Below are positions 17,540 through 25,396 of a stretch of 64,000 nucleotides of DNA, one piece after another. A model generated the notes under the pieces. It made no database searches. It was not told where the DNA came from and saw only the letters and a list, made by a program, of their open reading frames with translations. Source of the stretch: an uncultured Bacillota bacterium (lineage in GTDB: Bacteria; Bacillota; Clostridia; Lachnospirales; Lachnospiraceae); the NCBI GenBank assembly GCA_949291945.1, contig CASEXH010000003.1, positions 62,001-126,000 on the forward strand, given 5' to 3'. Made by a program: the position numbers and the translations under genes. Position 1 is the first letter of the stretch. Each line of letters opens with the position of its first letter.

Positions 17540-19027
17540 CTATTTCCTCCATAAACCCGCTACCAGCACTGTCATATCATCTGTGGCCTTGTATTCACAG
17601 TATGTAAGAACTCTTTCCAGGATTCCCTTTCCCAGCTCCTGGGCAGCAGTAGTATTCACTTCCATTATGATTTCCTTCATCATCTCTTCCGGATCCTCCC
17701 CAGGCAAGGCATCTAGGACTCCATCCGTGACCATGATCAGAAAATCTCCTTCGTAGAGTTTTTTAGTGGAAGACTCAAAATCGGCCTGCTGCACCAGCCC
17801 CAGAGCCAGGCTTGTAGATGAGATTGCCTCCACCCAATGACTCCTTTTAACAAAAGTAGTAGCCGCCCCAGCTTTCAGAAAATGGCACATACCAGAATAC
17901 AGGTCCACAATGGAAATATCCACTGTGGAAAAACGGCCGTCCCGGTTCTTCAGATTCAACACCGAATTAACCATTTTCGCAGCAGTCTCCCCGGAAAATC
18001 CTGCTTCCACAAGCTGTTCCAGAGTGTCTACCACTGTCTCGCTTTCCCTGGAGGCCTCCAGGCCGGAACCCATGCCGTCAGAGAGACAGATAAAAAACTG
18101 GCCATTCTCTTCTGCAGCACAGGTATAGTTGTCTCCTGACACATTTTCTTTATCCTTAGTAACTTTGGCTGCTCCGTAAAGTATTTTGAAATTTACCTCC
18201 TCCATAAATCCCAGAATCCCATAGTCTTTAGTGATCAAGGTTTTTCCTTCGGATTTTACCGTCATTGGACAGCCGCATAGCAGGGAAAGAGCCTCTGCCG
18301 CTTCCCCTGCCGGGATGCAGGTGCCTCCTCTGGTACACAGTTCCGCATAATACCGCTGTTTTCCGTCCGGCTGTTCTAAAGTCCACATATTCCGCACCCG
18401 GATATGCCGTCTCTTCAACTTTCTGGCAAAATCATCCCGAAACTGCATGTCCACCTCCGTCAGGTCAAAAAGATCTCTGGATAAAAGCTTCATAAGCTGG
18501 GCCATCTCTCCCAGCTGCTGGGCTACCGCCATTCTGTTTTCCAATAGTTTATTATTCCATATAAGATTCTGCCGTTCTCTGTCCATGATCCGCTGAAGCT
18601 CCTGGACCAGCTTTCCCTGGTTCACACATACTCCTATGAGATCCGCTCTGGCTTTTCTCAGTTTCTCCTCGTCCTTTTCCTCCAGGATCCGCAAAAGCCC
18701 GTAAAACCTCTGATACGTCTGGGGATAATGCTGAGTCCAGCACACCTGGTTCAGGCTGCATTTTCTGCATACCTCTTCTTTGGCCTCTTCTATCAGATCT
18801 TTCAGTTCCGAGCTGGAAAGATAGTCCTTTCTGCAGGGCATGCCGTAGAAGCTGTTTGCCAGCCTTTGGAAGGATTCCGCATAGCGCTGCATTTTTTCTT
18901 TCTGTGGATGCCGGTCATAGTCCAAAGCCGCTGCACTTTTTTTCATTTCTGAAAAAATAGTTTTTGCCATGTCACGTAATAACAGCAGTACGCCGATTAC
19001 GAGCATGGCAATGATCCATTCCTGCAT
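17540..19027 (-). CDS. spoIIE: SpoIIE-type PP2C phosphatase with a reduced membrane region
   Basis: SpoIIE dephosphorylates SpoIIAA to activate sigma-F in the forespore and also acts in asymmetric division. ATG 19027 follows agggagg. The 495-residue product has one TM segment (about 4-20), a central helical part with a Cys cluster (CRKCSLNQVCW) and the PP2C domain (about 285-495) with SGDN (297-300), DGMGSG (317-322) and a terminal DDMTVLV. Bacillus SpoIIE is over 800 residues with ten TM helices; here that N-terminal domain is absent and there is no room for it upstream. Its place between divIC and tilS supports orthology. It has its own promoter. Confidence 0.9.
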   Translation of the reverse strand: MQEWIIAMLVIGVLLLLRDMAKTIFSEMKKSAAALDYDRHPQKEKMQRYAESFQRLANSFYGMPCRKDYLSSSELKDLIEEAKEEVCRKCSLNQVCWTQHYPQTYQRFYGLLRILEEKDEEKLRKARADLIGVCVNQGKLVQELQRIMDRERQNLIWNNKLLENRMAVAQQLGEMAQLMKLLSRDLFDLTEVDMQFRDDFARKLKRRHIRVRNMWTLEQPDGKQRYYAELCTRGGTCIPAGEAAEALSLLCGCPMTVKSEGKTLITKDYGILGFMEEVNFKILYGAAKVTKDKENVSGDNYTCAAEENGQFFICLSDGMGSGLEASRESETVVDTLEQLVEAGFSGETAAKMVNSVLNLKNRDGRFSTVDISIVDLYSGMCHFLKAGAATTFVKRSHWVEAISSTSLALGLVQQADFESSTKKLYEGDFLIMVTDGVLDALPGEDPEEMMKEIIMEVNTTAAQELGKGILERVLTYCEYKATDDMTVLVAGLWRK

Positions 19028-19067
19028 CTTTTTCCCTCCCTGAATAAGCAACCGCTATCAGAAGAGT

Positions 19068-19100
19068 ATTATAGATGCTTTTCACTCTGAACTTTGTCAA
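19068..19100 (-). promoter_or_regulatory. spoIIE promoter with 21-bp spacer and Spo0A-like box
   Basis: Perfect TTGACA (19100-19095) and TATAAT (19073-19068) are 21 bp apart, the unusual spacing known for Spo0A-activated sigma-A promoters such as Bacillus spoIIE. TGTCAAA (19095-19101, plus strand) differs at one base from the 0A box TGTCGAA and overlaps the -35. A 12-bp palindrome GAAAAATTTTTC lies at 19117-19128. Confidence 0.65.
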
Positions 19101-19144
19101 AAACCGTCTTCCAGAGGAAAAATTTTTCAGACAAAAATCTCCAT

Positions 19145-19657
19145 TTATCCCTCTGCTTCTTCAGAGCTACTTCCCGTCTGCCTGGAAGTGTTCCCGTTCT
19201 GGGAATTCACGCTGGTCTGAGAGTCTCCGCCGGTCCGGGAATCTTCACTGTTCTGAGAGTCTGTATCATCCTGTGAATTCTCATCATTTTGACCGTTCTG
19301 TGTATCCTGGGAGCTCTGTGCGCTCTCGGAGCTGTCTGTATCCTGGGTATTTTCCTCTGTATCGCCTTCTTTAAAGACGATCTCGTTTTCCTTGACCAGA
19401 CCCAGCTTCTCTCTGGCTGTCTCCTCTACATATTCATCTGTCTTCATATATTCCTTCAAATCATCAATCTCTGTGGTACGTCCCTCTTCTTCCTCGATCT
19501 GCTGATCCAGTTCTTTAATCTGGGAATCATACGAGGACAGCTGATTCTGCAGAGCAACGCTTTTCCCCATCATTCCCACAAAGAGGACACCTACCACAAA
19601 GGTAATGCTAACCATTGCGATTCTGGTTTGTGATTTTCTTTTCTTTGCTTTTTTCAT
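19145..19657 (-). CDS. divIC: Septum formation initiator DivIC/FtsB family, with Ser/Gln/Asp tail
   Basis: DivIC is a bitopic division protein that pairs with FtsL at the septum. ATG 19657 (MKKAKKRKSQ) gives 170 residues: a basic cytoplasmic start, one TM segment (about 16-34), a coiled coil (about 35-65) and the family motif ETAREKLGLVKENEIVFKEG (about 76-95). A low-complexity extracellular tail of about 70 residues rich in Ser, Gln, Asp and Asn follows; Bacillus DivIC lacks it. The start lies about 50 nt inside yabQ, indicating coupling. Confidence 0.85.
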   Translation of the reverse strand: MKKAKKRKSQTRIAMVSITFVVGVLFVGMMGKSVALQNQLSSYDSQIKELDQQIEEEEGRTTEIDDLKEYMKTDEYVEETAREKLGLVKENEIVFKEGDTEENTQDTDSSESAQSSQDTQNGQNDENSQDDTDSQNSEDSRTGGDSQTSVNSQNGNTSRQTGSSSEEAEG

Positions 19658-20105
19658 TCCAACGCTTCCTGATTCTTTGTATGGACTTTCGTTTATATAG
19701 GGCAATTTTAACTCTGACCAGCCAAAATTTCAACCTTTTTCTGCATATTCTAATAGGTCTCCCTATAAATCCCAGGAACCTTCCTATTTTCCTCAAAAAA
19801 GCAGAAATATATTTCACCAAAATCATACTGGGACCGGCATGATACAGCAAAGCACCCAATCCGGTAAATAAAAGAACATAGATGCGTATCATACCATCAT
19901 TTTCCCTATAAATCAGGTTGAACAAATATATCCCTGAAGCACACCAGTACAGAATATCCTCTATCCCAATCCAAACGGAGTTGTGTTCTGTAATGTTTCT
20001 GAAAATGCGAAGAATATCATAACAAACTGCTAGAAAGACGCCTGCCAGGAAGGCATCTGCAGCAAGCAGCAGTTCTCCCTGCATATAGCTGCTCATGTAG
20101 GTCAT
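19608..20105 (-). CDS. yabQ: Spore cortex biosynthesis protein YabQ
   Basis: YabQ is a mother-cell membrane protein needed for cortex assembly. The 165-residue protein has about four to five hydrophobic helices (including LLLAADAFLAGVFLAVCYD) and a strongly basic cytoplasmic tail. Its start overlaps the yabP stop in ATGA. Expression is expected from the sigma-E-like promoter before yabP. Confidence 0.88.
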   Translation of the reverse strand: MTYMSSYMQGELLLAADAFLAGVFLAVCYDILRIFRNITEHNSVWIGIEDILYWCASGIYLFNLIYRENDGMIRIYVLLFTGLGALLYHAGPSMILVKYISAFLRKIGRFLGFIGRPIRICRKRLKFWLVRVKIALYKRKSIQRIRKRWNEKSKEKKITNQNRNG

Positions 20106-20386
20106 TGAAACAGCCTTTTCAGCATTCCTTCTCCCCCCTTGGCTTTGGTAATCCCCTGGCTGTATATAAGACTGTCCACTTTTCCCTCTATATCGACCTC
20201 CTGTCTCTCCAGATCCAGACGGGTCACATGAAGTCCTTCCCCTTTTATGGAAAGAGTCCCCGCCTCTGTTACCAGACTGATTTCTTTTTCATCAAAGGAA
20301 TTCACATCTCTCACGCCTTGTATGCAGCCCTTTTCTCTGTTGGTAAGCTGCAGCCGGTGAATCTTTCCGCTCTGTTTTTCTTCCAA
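20102..20386 (-). CDS. yabP: Sporulation protein YabP
   Basis: YabP/YqfC-family proteins are sigma-E-controlled and needed for normal spore coat and cortex. The 94-residue product has the family pattern around NREKGCIQGVRDVNSFDEKE and LSIKGEGLHVTRLDLERQEV. The start is TTG at 20386; no in-frame ATG exists, and the nearest Shine-Dalgarno (GGGGGA) is 11 nt upstream, inside the 3' arm of a perfect 12-bp hairpin. It is followed by yabQ with ATGA overlap. Confidence 0.85.
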   Translation of the reverse strand: MEEKQSGKIHRLQLTNREKGCIQGVRDVNSFDEKEISLVTEAGTLSIKGEGLHVTRLDLERQEVDIEGKVDSLIYSQGITKAKGGEGMLKRLFQ

Positions 20387-20395
20387 AAGAAAATC

Positions 20396-20439
20396 AATCC
20401 CCCATATTCTCTTCCTTATGAAAGATTATATGGGGGATT
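20396..20439 (-). promoter_or_regulatory. Perfect 12-bp hairpin covering the yabP ribosome binding site
   Basis: AATCCCCCATAT (20439-20428) pairs perfectly with ATATGGGGGATT (20407-20396), loop 20 nt. The 3' arm carries the only purine-rich site before the yabP TTG start. A moderately T-rich stretch follows, so it could also attenuate read-through from hup-rqcP. Confidence 0.65.
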
Positions 20440-20453
20440 AATCCTTAATATGC
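20425..20453 (-). promoter_or_regulatory. Sigma-E-type promoter for yabP
   Basis: GCATATT (20453-20447), a 14-bp spacer and CATATAAT (20432-20425) match the sigma-E pattern KMATATT-N14-CATACAMT with one mismatch. The -10 box overlaps the 5' arm of the hairpin, so a transcript starting here would lack that arm. Confidence 0.6.
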
Positions 20454-20497
20454 ATTTTCATGCAGGCATGAAATCCATGACCTTTCGGCCCTAGGTG

Positions 20498-20737
20498 TCA
20501 CAGGTATTTGAACAGCTCGCTGGCTGCTTCTTTTTTGACGGTTTCCTGTACGTCCAATACCTCTACCCGCACATTTCTGCTCCCGAACTGGATTTCAAGA
20601 ATGTCTCCTGCTTTTACCTGGGCAGAAGCCTTGGCAGGTTTTCCGTTGATCAGCACACGGCCTGCATCGCAGGCTTCGTTAGCCACAGTTCTTCTCTTGA
20701 TCAGTCGGGATACTTTTAAATATTTATCAAGTCTCAT
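20498..20737 (-). CDS. rqcP: S4-domain RNA-binding protein RqcP (YabO/HslR family)
   Basis: RqcP works with RqcH on stalled 50S subunits during alanine tailing in ribosome quality control. The 79-residue protein is a single S4 domain: MRLDKYLKVSRLIKRRTVAN, the VLINGKPAKASAQVKAGDIL RNA-binding turn and a short helical end. It lies 6 nt after hup and shares its promoter. The 111 nt downstream hold the yabP promoter and hairpin. Confidence 0.92.
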   Translation of the reverse strand: MRLDKYLKVSRLIKRRTVANEACDAGRVLINGKPAKASAQVKAGDILEIQFGSRNVRVEVLDVQETVKKEAASELFKYL

Positions 20738-20743
20738 TTTCTA

Positions 20744-21019
20744 TTATGCGTTCACTAAATCCTTTAAAGCTTTTCCTGCTTTGAACTTTGGAGTTTTGGA
20801 AGCTGCGATTGTCATAGTCTCTCCTGTCTGAGGATTTCTGCCTTCTCTTGCAGCTCTCTCAGAAACTTCGAAAGTTCCGAATCCGACTAACTGAACTTTC
20901 TCACCTTTCTTCATTTCTTCAGATACAACATCAACGAAGGCTTTTAAAGCTGCTTCTGCGTCTTTCTTAGATAACTGTGTTTTCTCTGCCATAGCAGCAA
21001 CTAATTCTGTTCTGTTCAT
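20744..21019 (-). CDS. hup: HU-family DNA-binding protein
   Basis: HU is the main nucleoid-bending protein. The 91-residue sequence is canonical: MNRTELVAAMAEKTQLSKKD, VQLVGFGTFEVSERAAREG, the DNA-contacting arm GRNPQTGETMTI and the end KFKAGKALKD. A strong promoter lies upstream and aggagga precedes the ATG. It heads the cluster that runs to ftsH. Confidence 0.97.
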   Translation of the reverse strand: MNRTELVAAMAEKTQLSKKDAEAALKAFVDVVSEEMKKGEKVQLVGFGTFEVSERAAREGRNPQTGETMTIAASKTPKFKAGKALKDLVNA

Positions 21020-21080
21020 GAGTATTTCCTCCTAAATATAAATCACGCTAAAAGTCTACCGCTACTGCGGTCTACTGTTA

Positions 21081-21109
21081 TTTATACCGTGTTTCCTATG
21101 GTTTGTCAA
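21081..21109 (-). promoter_or_regulatory. Sigma-A promoter for hup-rqcP
   Basis: TTGACA, a 17-bp spacer and TATAAA lie 62 nt before the hup start. Confidence 0.85.
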
Positions 21110-21126
21110 GCATATCCGGAAATTTC

Positions 21127-22107
21127 TCAGGCCGCAAAAACACTTTCCGCAAAGTTTCTCCATTTTTCTTCCTGATCCCGCAATCTTTTTAATTTTTCCA
21201 GGTTTTTTTCCGAAATCCACGCCTTATTATGGGTATAATAATAATTTGCCAGCTTCCAATATTTTTCAGGATATGCAAACCGGATCCTGAGGTTTTCCAC
21301 TTCCTCCCGGGAAAGGGGCCGTACCTGCTGATAGGCCAGAAGGATTTTTCTTCCCAGATTCTGATCCCACTGATGTTTTTCCAGAACCTTTCTCATAAAT
21401 CGGTAGAGATCTCCCACCTGGATATCAAAATTCCACTTATCAAAATTTGTTACAGCCCTGACTTCTCCCGCCGAAAAAAGGATATTGTGCTGGTTAAATT
21501 CTCCGTGACAGACAGCTCCTCTTTCCAGTTCCTGCTGCCGGAGTTTTTCGTATCCGGAGGACTCCAGTCTTTGCAGCGCTTCCTCCCCATGTCCCAAAAA
21601 ACTGCAGATCGTATCTAAAAGCTCCTGTTCAAAGGGATTTTTCCGATGCTTTCCAAGAATGAATTTCCGGATCTTTCTTAGTTCCTGGTTATGACGCTGA
21701 AATTCACTGTTCAGGGATTCCCTCACGTAATGACTCTGTACAGGCATACACATTACTTTATGTAAACTTGCCAGGGCAGAAACTCCTTTACAGATTTCCT
21801 CCTCATTGCGGGTATCGCATTCTTTTCCTTCATACCATTTTTTCACGATGTATGAAACACTTTCGTTATCTCCCGATATATAGGAACCTTCCTTATTACT
21901 CAGGATCTGGTCCGTCCATATGGGAGAGGCGCCGGAAATCTTTTCCAAAAGTTTCGCCTGGTACTCCAGCTTCCTGGGAGTTCCCCAGTATTCACGAATC
22001 AGTACAAGACCCTCCTGGGTCTCGCAGATCAATGCCCCCCTGCCCCGGTATACAGCCCCGGCTTCCAGTCCGTACTGTTCCAACACGCTCAGACCACGGT
22101 CATACAC
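21127..22107 (-). CDS. CotS/YutH-family spore coat kinase-like protein
   Basis: This 326-residue protein belongs to the CotS family, which has the fold of aminoglycoside/choline phosphotransferases and is found in spore coats. The N lobe has the ATP-site-like segment ALICETQEGLVLIREY. The catalytic loop reads CHGEFNQHNILF (about 197-208), with Glu where active kinases have Asp, and the later DFD-like position reads NFDKWNFD. The start is GTG with gggggag. CATACAAT, a sigma-E/K-like -10 box, lies 33 nt upstream (22147-22140), fitting mother-cell expression. It may be catalytically inactive. Confidence 0.82.
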   Translation of the reverse strand: MYDRGLSVLEQYGLEAGAVYRGRGALICETQEGLVLIREYWGTPRKLEYQAKLLEKISGASPIWTDQILSNKEGSYISGDNESVSYIVKKWYEGKECDTRNEEEICKGVSALASLHKVMCMPVQSHYVRESLNSEFQRHNQELRKIRKFILGKHRKNPFEQELLDTICSFLGHGEEALQRLESSGYEKLRQQELERGAVCHGEFNQHNILFSAGEVRAVTNFDKWNFDIQVGDLYRFMRKVLEKHQWDQNLGRKILLAYQQVRPLSREEVENLRIRFAYPEKYWKLANYYYTHNKAWISEKNLEKLKRLRDQEEKWRNFAESVFAA

Positions 22108-22173
22108 ATTGTTCTCCCCCTTTTTTTCATATCCCTTTCATTGTATGCAGAGAATTTCGGGGTTAGAAGGAAT

Positions 22174-23490
22174 TCAAAGGAGGGACAACAGATATTCTTT
22201 TGTATTCTTCTCCGGATTTTCTAAAACAATATCCAGAAATCTGTCCAGAGTTTCTCCGATTTCTTTTCCCGGTTTCATGCCGGCCTGAATCAGATCTCTT
22301 CCGGAAACCGCCAGATCTTTTATGGAAACACACTCTTTCTTCCGAAGGATTTCCTCATAAATTTCCCCTAGCCGATCCAGCCACTCCAGTTTTTCTTTCC
22401 GGTGGTAGGTGCTTTGAGCCATAATGTCACCTCTTCTTACTTCCAGTAGCAAAGGGAAGAGTTCTGTGCCTGTTTTAGACAGGGCTCTGCGGACAGACCG
22501 GGGGGCTGCCTGCCAGGGACACTCATGCCAGTATACCAGCTTTCCTACTTTATTGATGGTATCATTATCAAAGCGCAGTCTTTTCAGTACAATCCTGGCA
22601 ATTTTCTCACTCTGGGCAGGATGACCGTGGAAATGGTCGATTCCCTCTTCGTCTCTTGTTCTTGTTTCTACCTTTCCCAGATCATGGAACAGCAAGGTCA
22701 GCCTCAGGATCCGGTCAGCCTTTACTGCTTCCATGGCTTTCAGGGTATGTTCTCCCACATTATAGCAATGATGGGGGTTTTCCTGGGGAGTCTCCATGGC
22801 CTTATCAAATTCCCACAGAAAAATCTTCGTCAGCCCCAGTTCCCATGCCTTCTTCAGGTATTGGGGATGGGGAGAAACAAGAAGCTTCACCAGTTCTGTC
22901 TGGATCCGCTCTGCGCTGATCTTTTCCAAAGTTTCTCCCAGTTCTCTGGCTGCCCCGGCAGTCTTCTCTTCAATGGAAAAGCCAAGCTGGGCAGAAAAGC
23001 GCACTGCCCGCAGGATGCGCAGGGCATCCTCTGTAAATCTTTCTCCGGGATCTCCCACACAGCGGACCACCTTATTTTTCAGATCTTCTACCCCTCCGAA
23101 AATATCCACCAGTCCGGTCCGGTGATTGTAGGCCATGGCGTTGATGGTAAAATCCCGGCGTCTTAAGTCTTCCTTCAGATCGGGAGTAAAGATCACCTCT
23201 TTGGGATGACGGCTGTCCTCGTATTCTCCATCAATCCGGTAGGTGGTTACTTCAAATCCTTCTTTCTCTATAAGCACCGTTACAGTTCCATGCTGGATTC
23301 CCGTGTCCACAGTTCTTGGGAAAATCTTTTTTACCTCTGCCGGAGTAGCAGAGGTGGTAATATCCCAGTCCGCCGGTGAACGGTGAAGGAGGCTGTCACG
23401 AACACAGCCTCCCACTACATAAGCATCATATCCATGTTCCTGTAAAGCATCTATAATTTTTTCTGCCTTTCTTGGAACTTCAATTCTCAT
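22174..23490 (-). CDS. cca: CCA tRNA nucleotidyltransferase (class II)
   Basis: This enzyme adds or repairs the CCA end of tRNAs; none of the tRNA genes here encodes CCA, so it is required. ATG 23490 (MRIEVPRKAEK) gives 438 residues and begins 2 nt after the proS stop, so translation is probably coupled. The head domain has VVGGCVRDSLL (about 23-33) with the catalytic pair in DWDITTSA, then the ERIQTELVKLL neck. An HD-type domain (HTLKAMEA...LLFHDLGK, about 245-270) is present. Confidence 0.93.
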   Translation of the reverse strand: MRIEVPRKAEKIIDALQEHGYDAYVVGGCVRDSLLHRSPADWDITTSATPAEVKKIFPRTVDTGIQHGTVTVLIEKEGFEVTTYRIDGEYEDSRHPKEVIFTPDLKEDLRRRDFTINAMAYNHRTGLVDIFGGVEDLKNKVVRCVGDPGERFTEDALRILRAVRFSAQLGFSIEEKTAGAARELGETLEKISAERIQTELVKLLVSPHPQYLKKAWELGLTKIFLWEFDKAMETPQENPHHCYNVGEHTLKAMEAVKADRILRLTLLFHDLGKVETRTRDEEGIDHFHGHPAQSEKIARIVLKRLRFDNDTINKVGKLVYWHECPWQAAPRSVRRALSKTGTELFPLLLEVRRGDIMAQSTYHRKEKLEWLDRLGEIYEEILRKKECVSIKDLAVSGRDLIQAGMKPGKEIGETLDRFLDIVLENPEKNTKEYLLSLL

Positions 23491-23492
23491 AA

Positions 23493-24932
23493 TTAATAAG
23501 CACGCCCCCAGTAAACCATTTTCTTGGCCGGTTTTCCGCATACCACACATTTATCTGACAGAGTTTCCTGTGCAAAAGGTATACATCTTGCCGTAGCCTG
23601 AACATCTTCTTTTACCTTATCTTCACATTCCCTGCAGCCGCACCACATGGCTTTTACAAAGCCCGGTTTCTCATTAATGATCTCTTTGAAAGACTCATAA
23701 TCGGTTGCCGCATAGGTATGAGCATCTCTGTGTGCCCTGGCTCTCTCCAGCATTTCCCTCTGCATGGTGTCCAGGATCTCCTGTACTTTCTTGTCCAATT
23801 CATCCAGGGGAACAATGGTTTTCTCTCGGGTATCCCTGCGGACAACCACTGCCTGATTTGCCTCAATGTCCTTTGGACCGCACTCAATACGAACCGGAAT
23901 TCCTCTCATTTCCTGTTCTGCAAACTTAAATCCGGGACTCTTGTCAGTCTTATCGGTTTTCACACGGATACCTGCCGCTCTTAACTGAGCCTCTAATTTT
24001 TCTGCGGTCTCCAGGACTCCTTCCTTTCTCTGCTGGATCGGTATGATCACTGCCTGTACCGGTGCGATCCTGGGGGGCAGTACCAGTCCGCTGTTATCAC
24101 CATGGACCATGATCAGAGCTCCGATCATACGAGTAGTCATACCCCAGGAGGTCTGATGGACATACTGGAGTTTATTCTCTTTATCTGTATACTGAATGCC
24201 GAAAGCCTTTGCAAAACCGTCACCAAAATTATGGCTGGTCCCTGACTGAAGGGCCTTGCCGTCATGCATCAGGGACTCAATGGTATAAGTAGCCTCTGCC
24301 CCTGCAAATTTTTCTTTTTCTGTCTTCTTTCCTTTGATCACCGGAATAGCCAATACTTCCTCACAGAAATCCGCATAAAGGTTCAGCATCTGTATGGTCC
24401 TCTCCTCTGCTTCTTCCGCTGTAGCATGGGCGGTATGTCCTTCCTGCCATAAGAATTCTCTGGAACGGAGGAAAGGTCTGGTGGTCTTCTCCCACCTAAC
24501 TACCGAGCACCACTGGTTGTATACCTTAGGCAGATCCCTGTGAGAATGGATCTCCTTAGAATACAGATCACAGAACAGGGTTTCGGAAGTAGGGCGTACA
24601 CAGAGTCTCTCCTGAAGAGGCTCCATTCCTCCATAAGTCACCCAGGCCACCTCAGGAGCAAATCCCTCCACATGATCCTTCTCCTTCTGAAGAAGGCTTT
24701 CCGGAATAAACATGGGAAGATATACGTTTTCCACCCCGGTCTCCTTAAACCTTCTGTCCAGCTCATGCTGGATGTTTTCCCAGATCGCATATCCTGCAGG
24801 TTTGATCACCATACAGCCTTTTACGCTGGTATAATCGATAAGCTCTGCCTTTTTCACTACGTCTGTATACCACTGGGCGAAATCCTCTTCCATAGAGGTG
24901 ATTTCCTTAACTAGTTTCTTATCCTTTGCCAT
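23493..24932 (-). CDS. proS: Prolyl-tRNA synthetase, archaeal/eukaryal-type
   Basis: ProS charges tRNA-Pro. ATG 24932 ([10 protein letters not shown]) follows aaaggag and gives 479 residues. It is the form without the bacterial editing insertion: motif 2 region [35 protein letters not shown], then an anticodon domain and a C-terminal zinc-binding domain with CGCREC and CVVCGK, ending in Tyr (WGRAY). It is preceded by a T-box leader, so it is induced when uncharged tRNA-Pro accumulates. cca follows directly. Confidence 0.96.
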   Translation of the reverse strand: MAKDKKLVKEITSMEEDFAQWYTDVVKKAELIDYTSVKGCMVIKPAGYAIWENIQHELDRRFKETGVENVYLPMFIPESLLQKEKDHVEGFAPEVAWVTYGGMEPLQERLCVRPTSETLFCDLYSKEIHSHRDLPKVYNQWCSVVRWEKTTRPFLRSREFLWQEGHTAHATAEEAEERTIQMLNLYADFCEEVLAIPVIKGKKTEKEKFAGAEATYTIESLMHDGKALQSGTSHNFGDGFAKAFGIQYTDKENKLQYVHQTSWGMTTRMIGALIMVHGDNSGLVLPPRIAPVQAVIIPIQQRKEGVLETAEKLEAQLRAAGIRVKTDKTDKSPGFKFAEQEMRGIPVRIECGPKDIEANQAVVVRRDTREKTIVPLDELDKKVQEILDTMQREMLERARAHRDAHTYAATDYESFKEIINEKPGFVKAMWCGCRECEDKVKEDVQATARCIPFAQETLSDKCVVCGKPAKKMVYWGRAY

Positions 24933-24944
24933 TTTTCTACTCCT

Positions 24945-25106
24945 TTTTATCTTACTAGAGCAAAGTGGGCAAACCCACTTCAACTCCCCCTTCCCTCAAT
25001 CCTGAGGGGCTTGAGCACTTTGTGCGCCGCCGCAGGGGTCTAATGCCCCATATACCTCCATCGGGGTATCTGACTCTCTAGGAAGTTCTGAAGGACAACC
25101 CTAGAG
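24945..25106 (-). other. GC-rich spacer between the T-box terminator and proS
   Basis: About 160 nt of leader continue after the T-box terminator. It holds CTCTAGGG...CCTAGAG, GGGG/CCCC pairings and AAGTGGGTTTGCCCACTT (24980-24963). No gene is supported. It looks like an inserted structured element rather than part of a standard T-box. Confidence 0.5.
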
Positions 25107-25330
25107 AAAAAAAGACACCGGATCCCCATCCAGGGACCGATGTCATATTTCGGCGGTACCACCCTAATTGACGGCTTGCAGCCGTCCTCTCTCTGCTTTT
25201 CTAACGCTAAAGCCTGCGTCCTGCTCCTCACAGGCAGCTCCAAGGCGGGTTCCCCTTCTTCCGGGAAGGATCTCTCACCGCTGATCCTCTCTCTGTGCCC
25301 TTCCGTTCAGGTACTTTTCCTCTTCATCAC
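25107..25330 (-). promoter_or_regulatory. T-box riboswitch (tRNA-Pro) upstream of proS
   Basis: The T-box sequence AGGGTGGTACCGCC is at 25165-25152. Downstream, GACATCGG...CCGGTGTC followed by TTTTTTT (25144-25107) is the terminator that competes with the antiterminator. Stem I shows GGAAAAGTA, CAGAGAGAGGATC and GGTGAGAG elements. A CCC/CCG proline codon is available in CCCGCC at 25249-25244, in the region expected for the specifier loop; the exact register is not certain. Confidence 0.9.
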
Positions 25331-25353
25331 CATTTTCTTCTTTATCTGGAAAC

Positions 25354-25382
25354 ATTTTATTGGAAATTTTCCTATTTGTCAA
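25354..25382 (-). promoter_or_regulatory. Sigma-A promoter for the proS T-box leader
   Basis: TTGACA, a 17-bp spacer and TAAAAT lie just after the stop of the dCMP deaminase gene. Confidence 0.8.
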
Positions 25383-25396
25383 GGCTGAACCGCTCC

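Noticed and set aside
23490..23550. Longer cca start inside proS
   Set aside because: It adds residues unlike the family, while ATG 23490 begins the known N terminus 2 nt after the proS stop.
25040..25243. 67-codon frame within the proS leader
   Set aside because: It lies across the T-box sequence and terminator, which explain the region fully.
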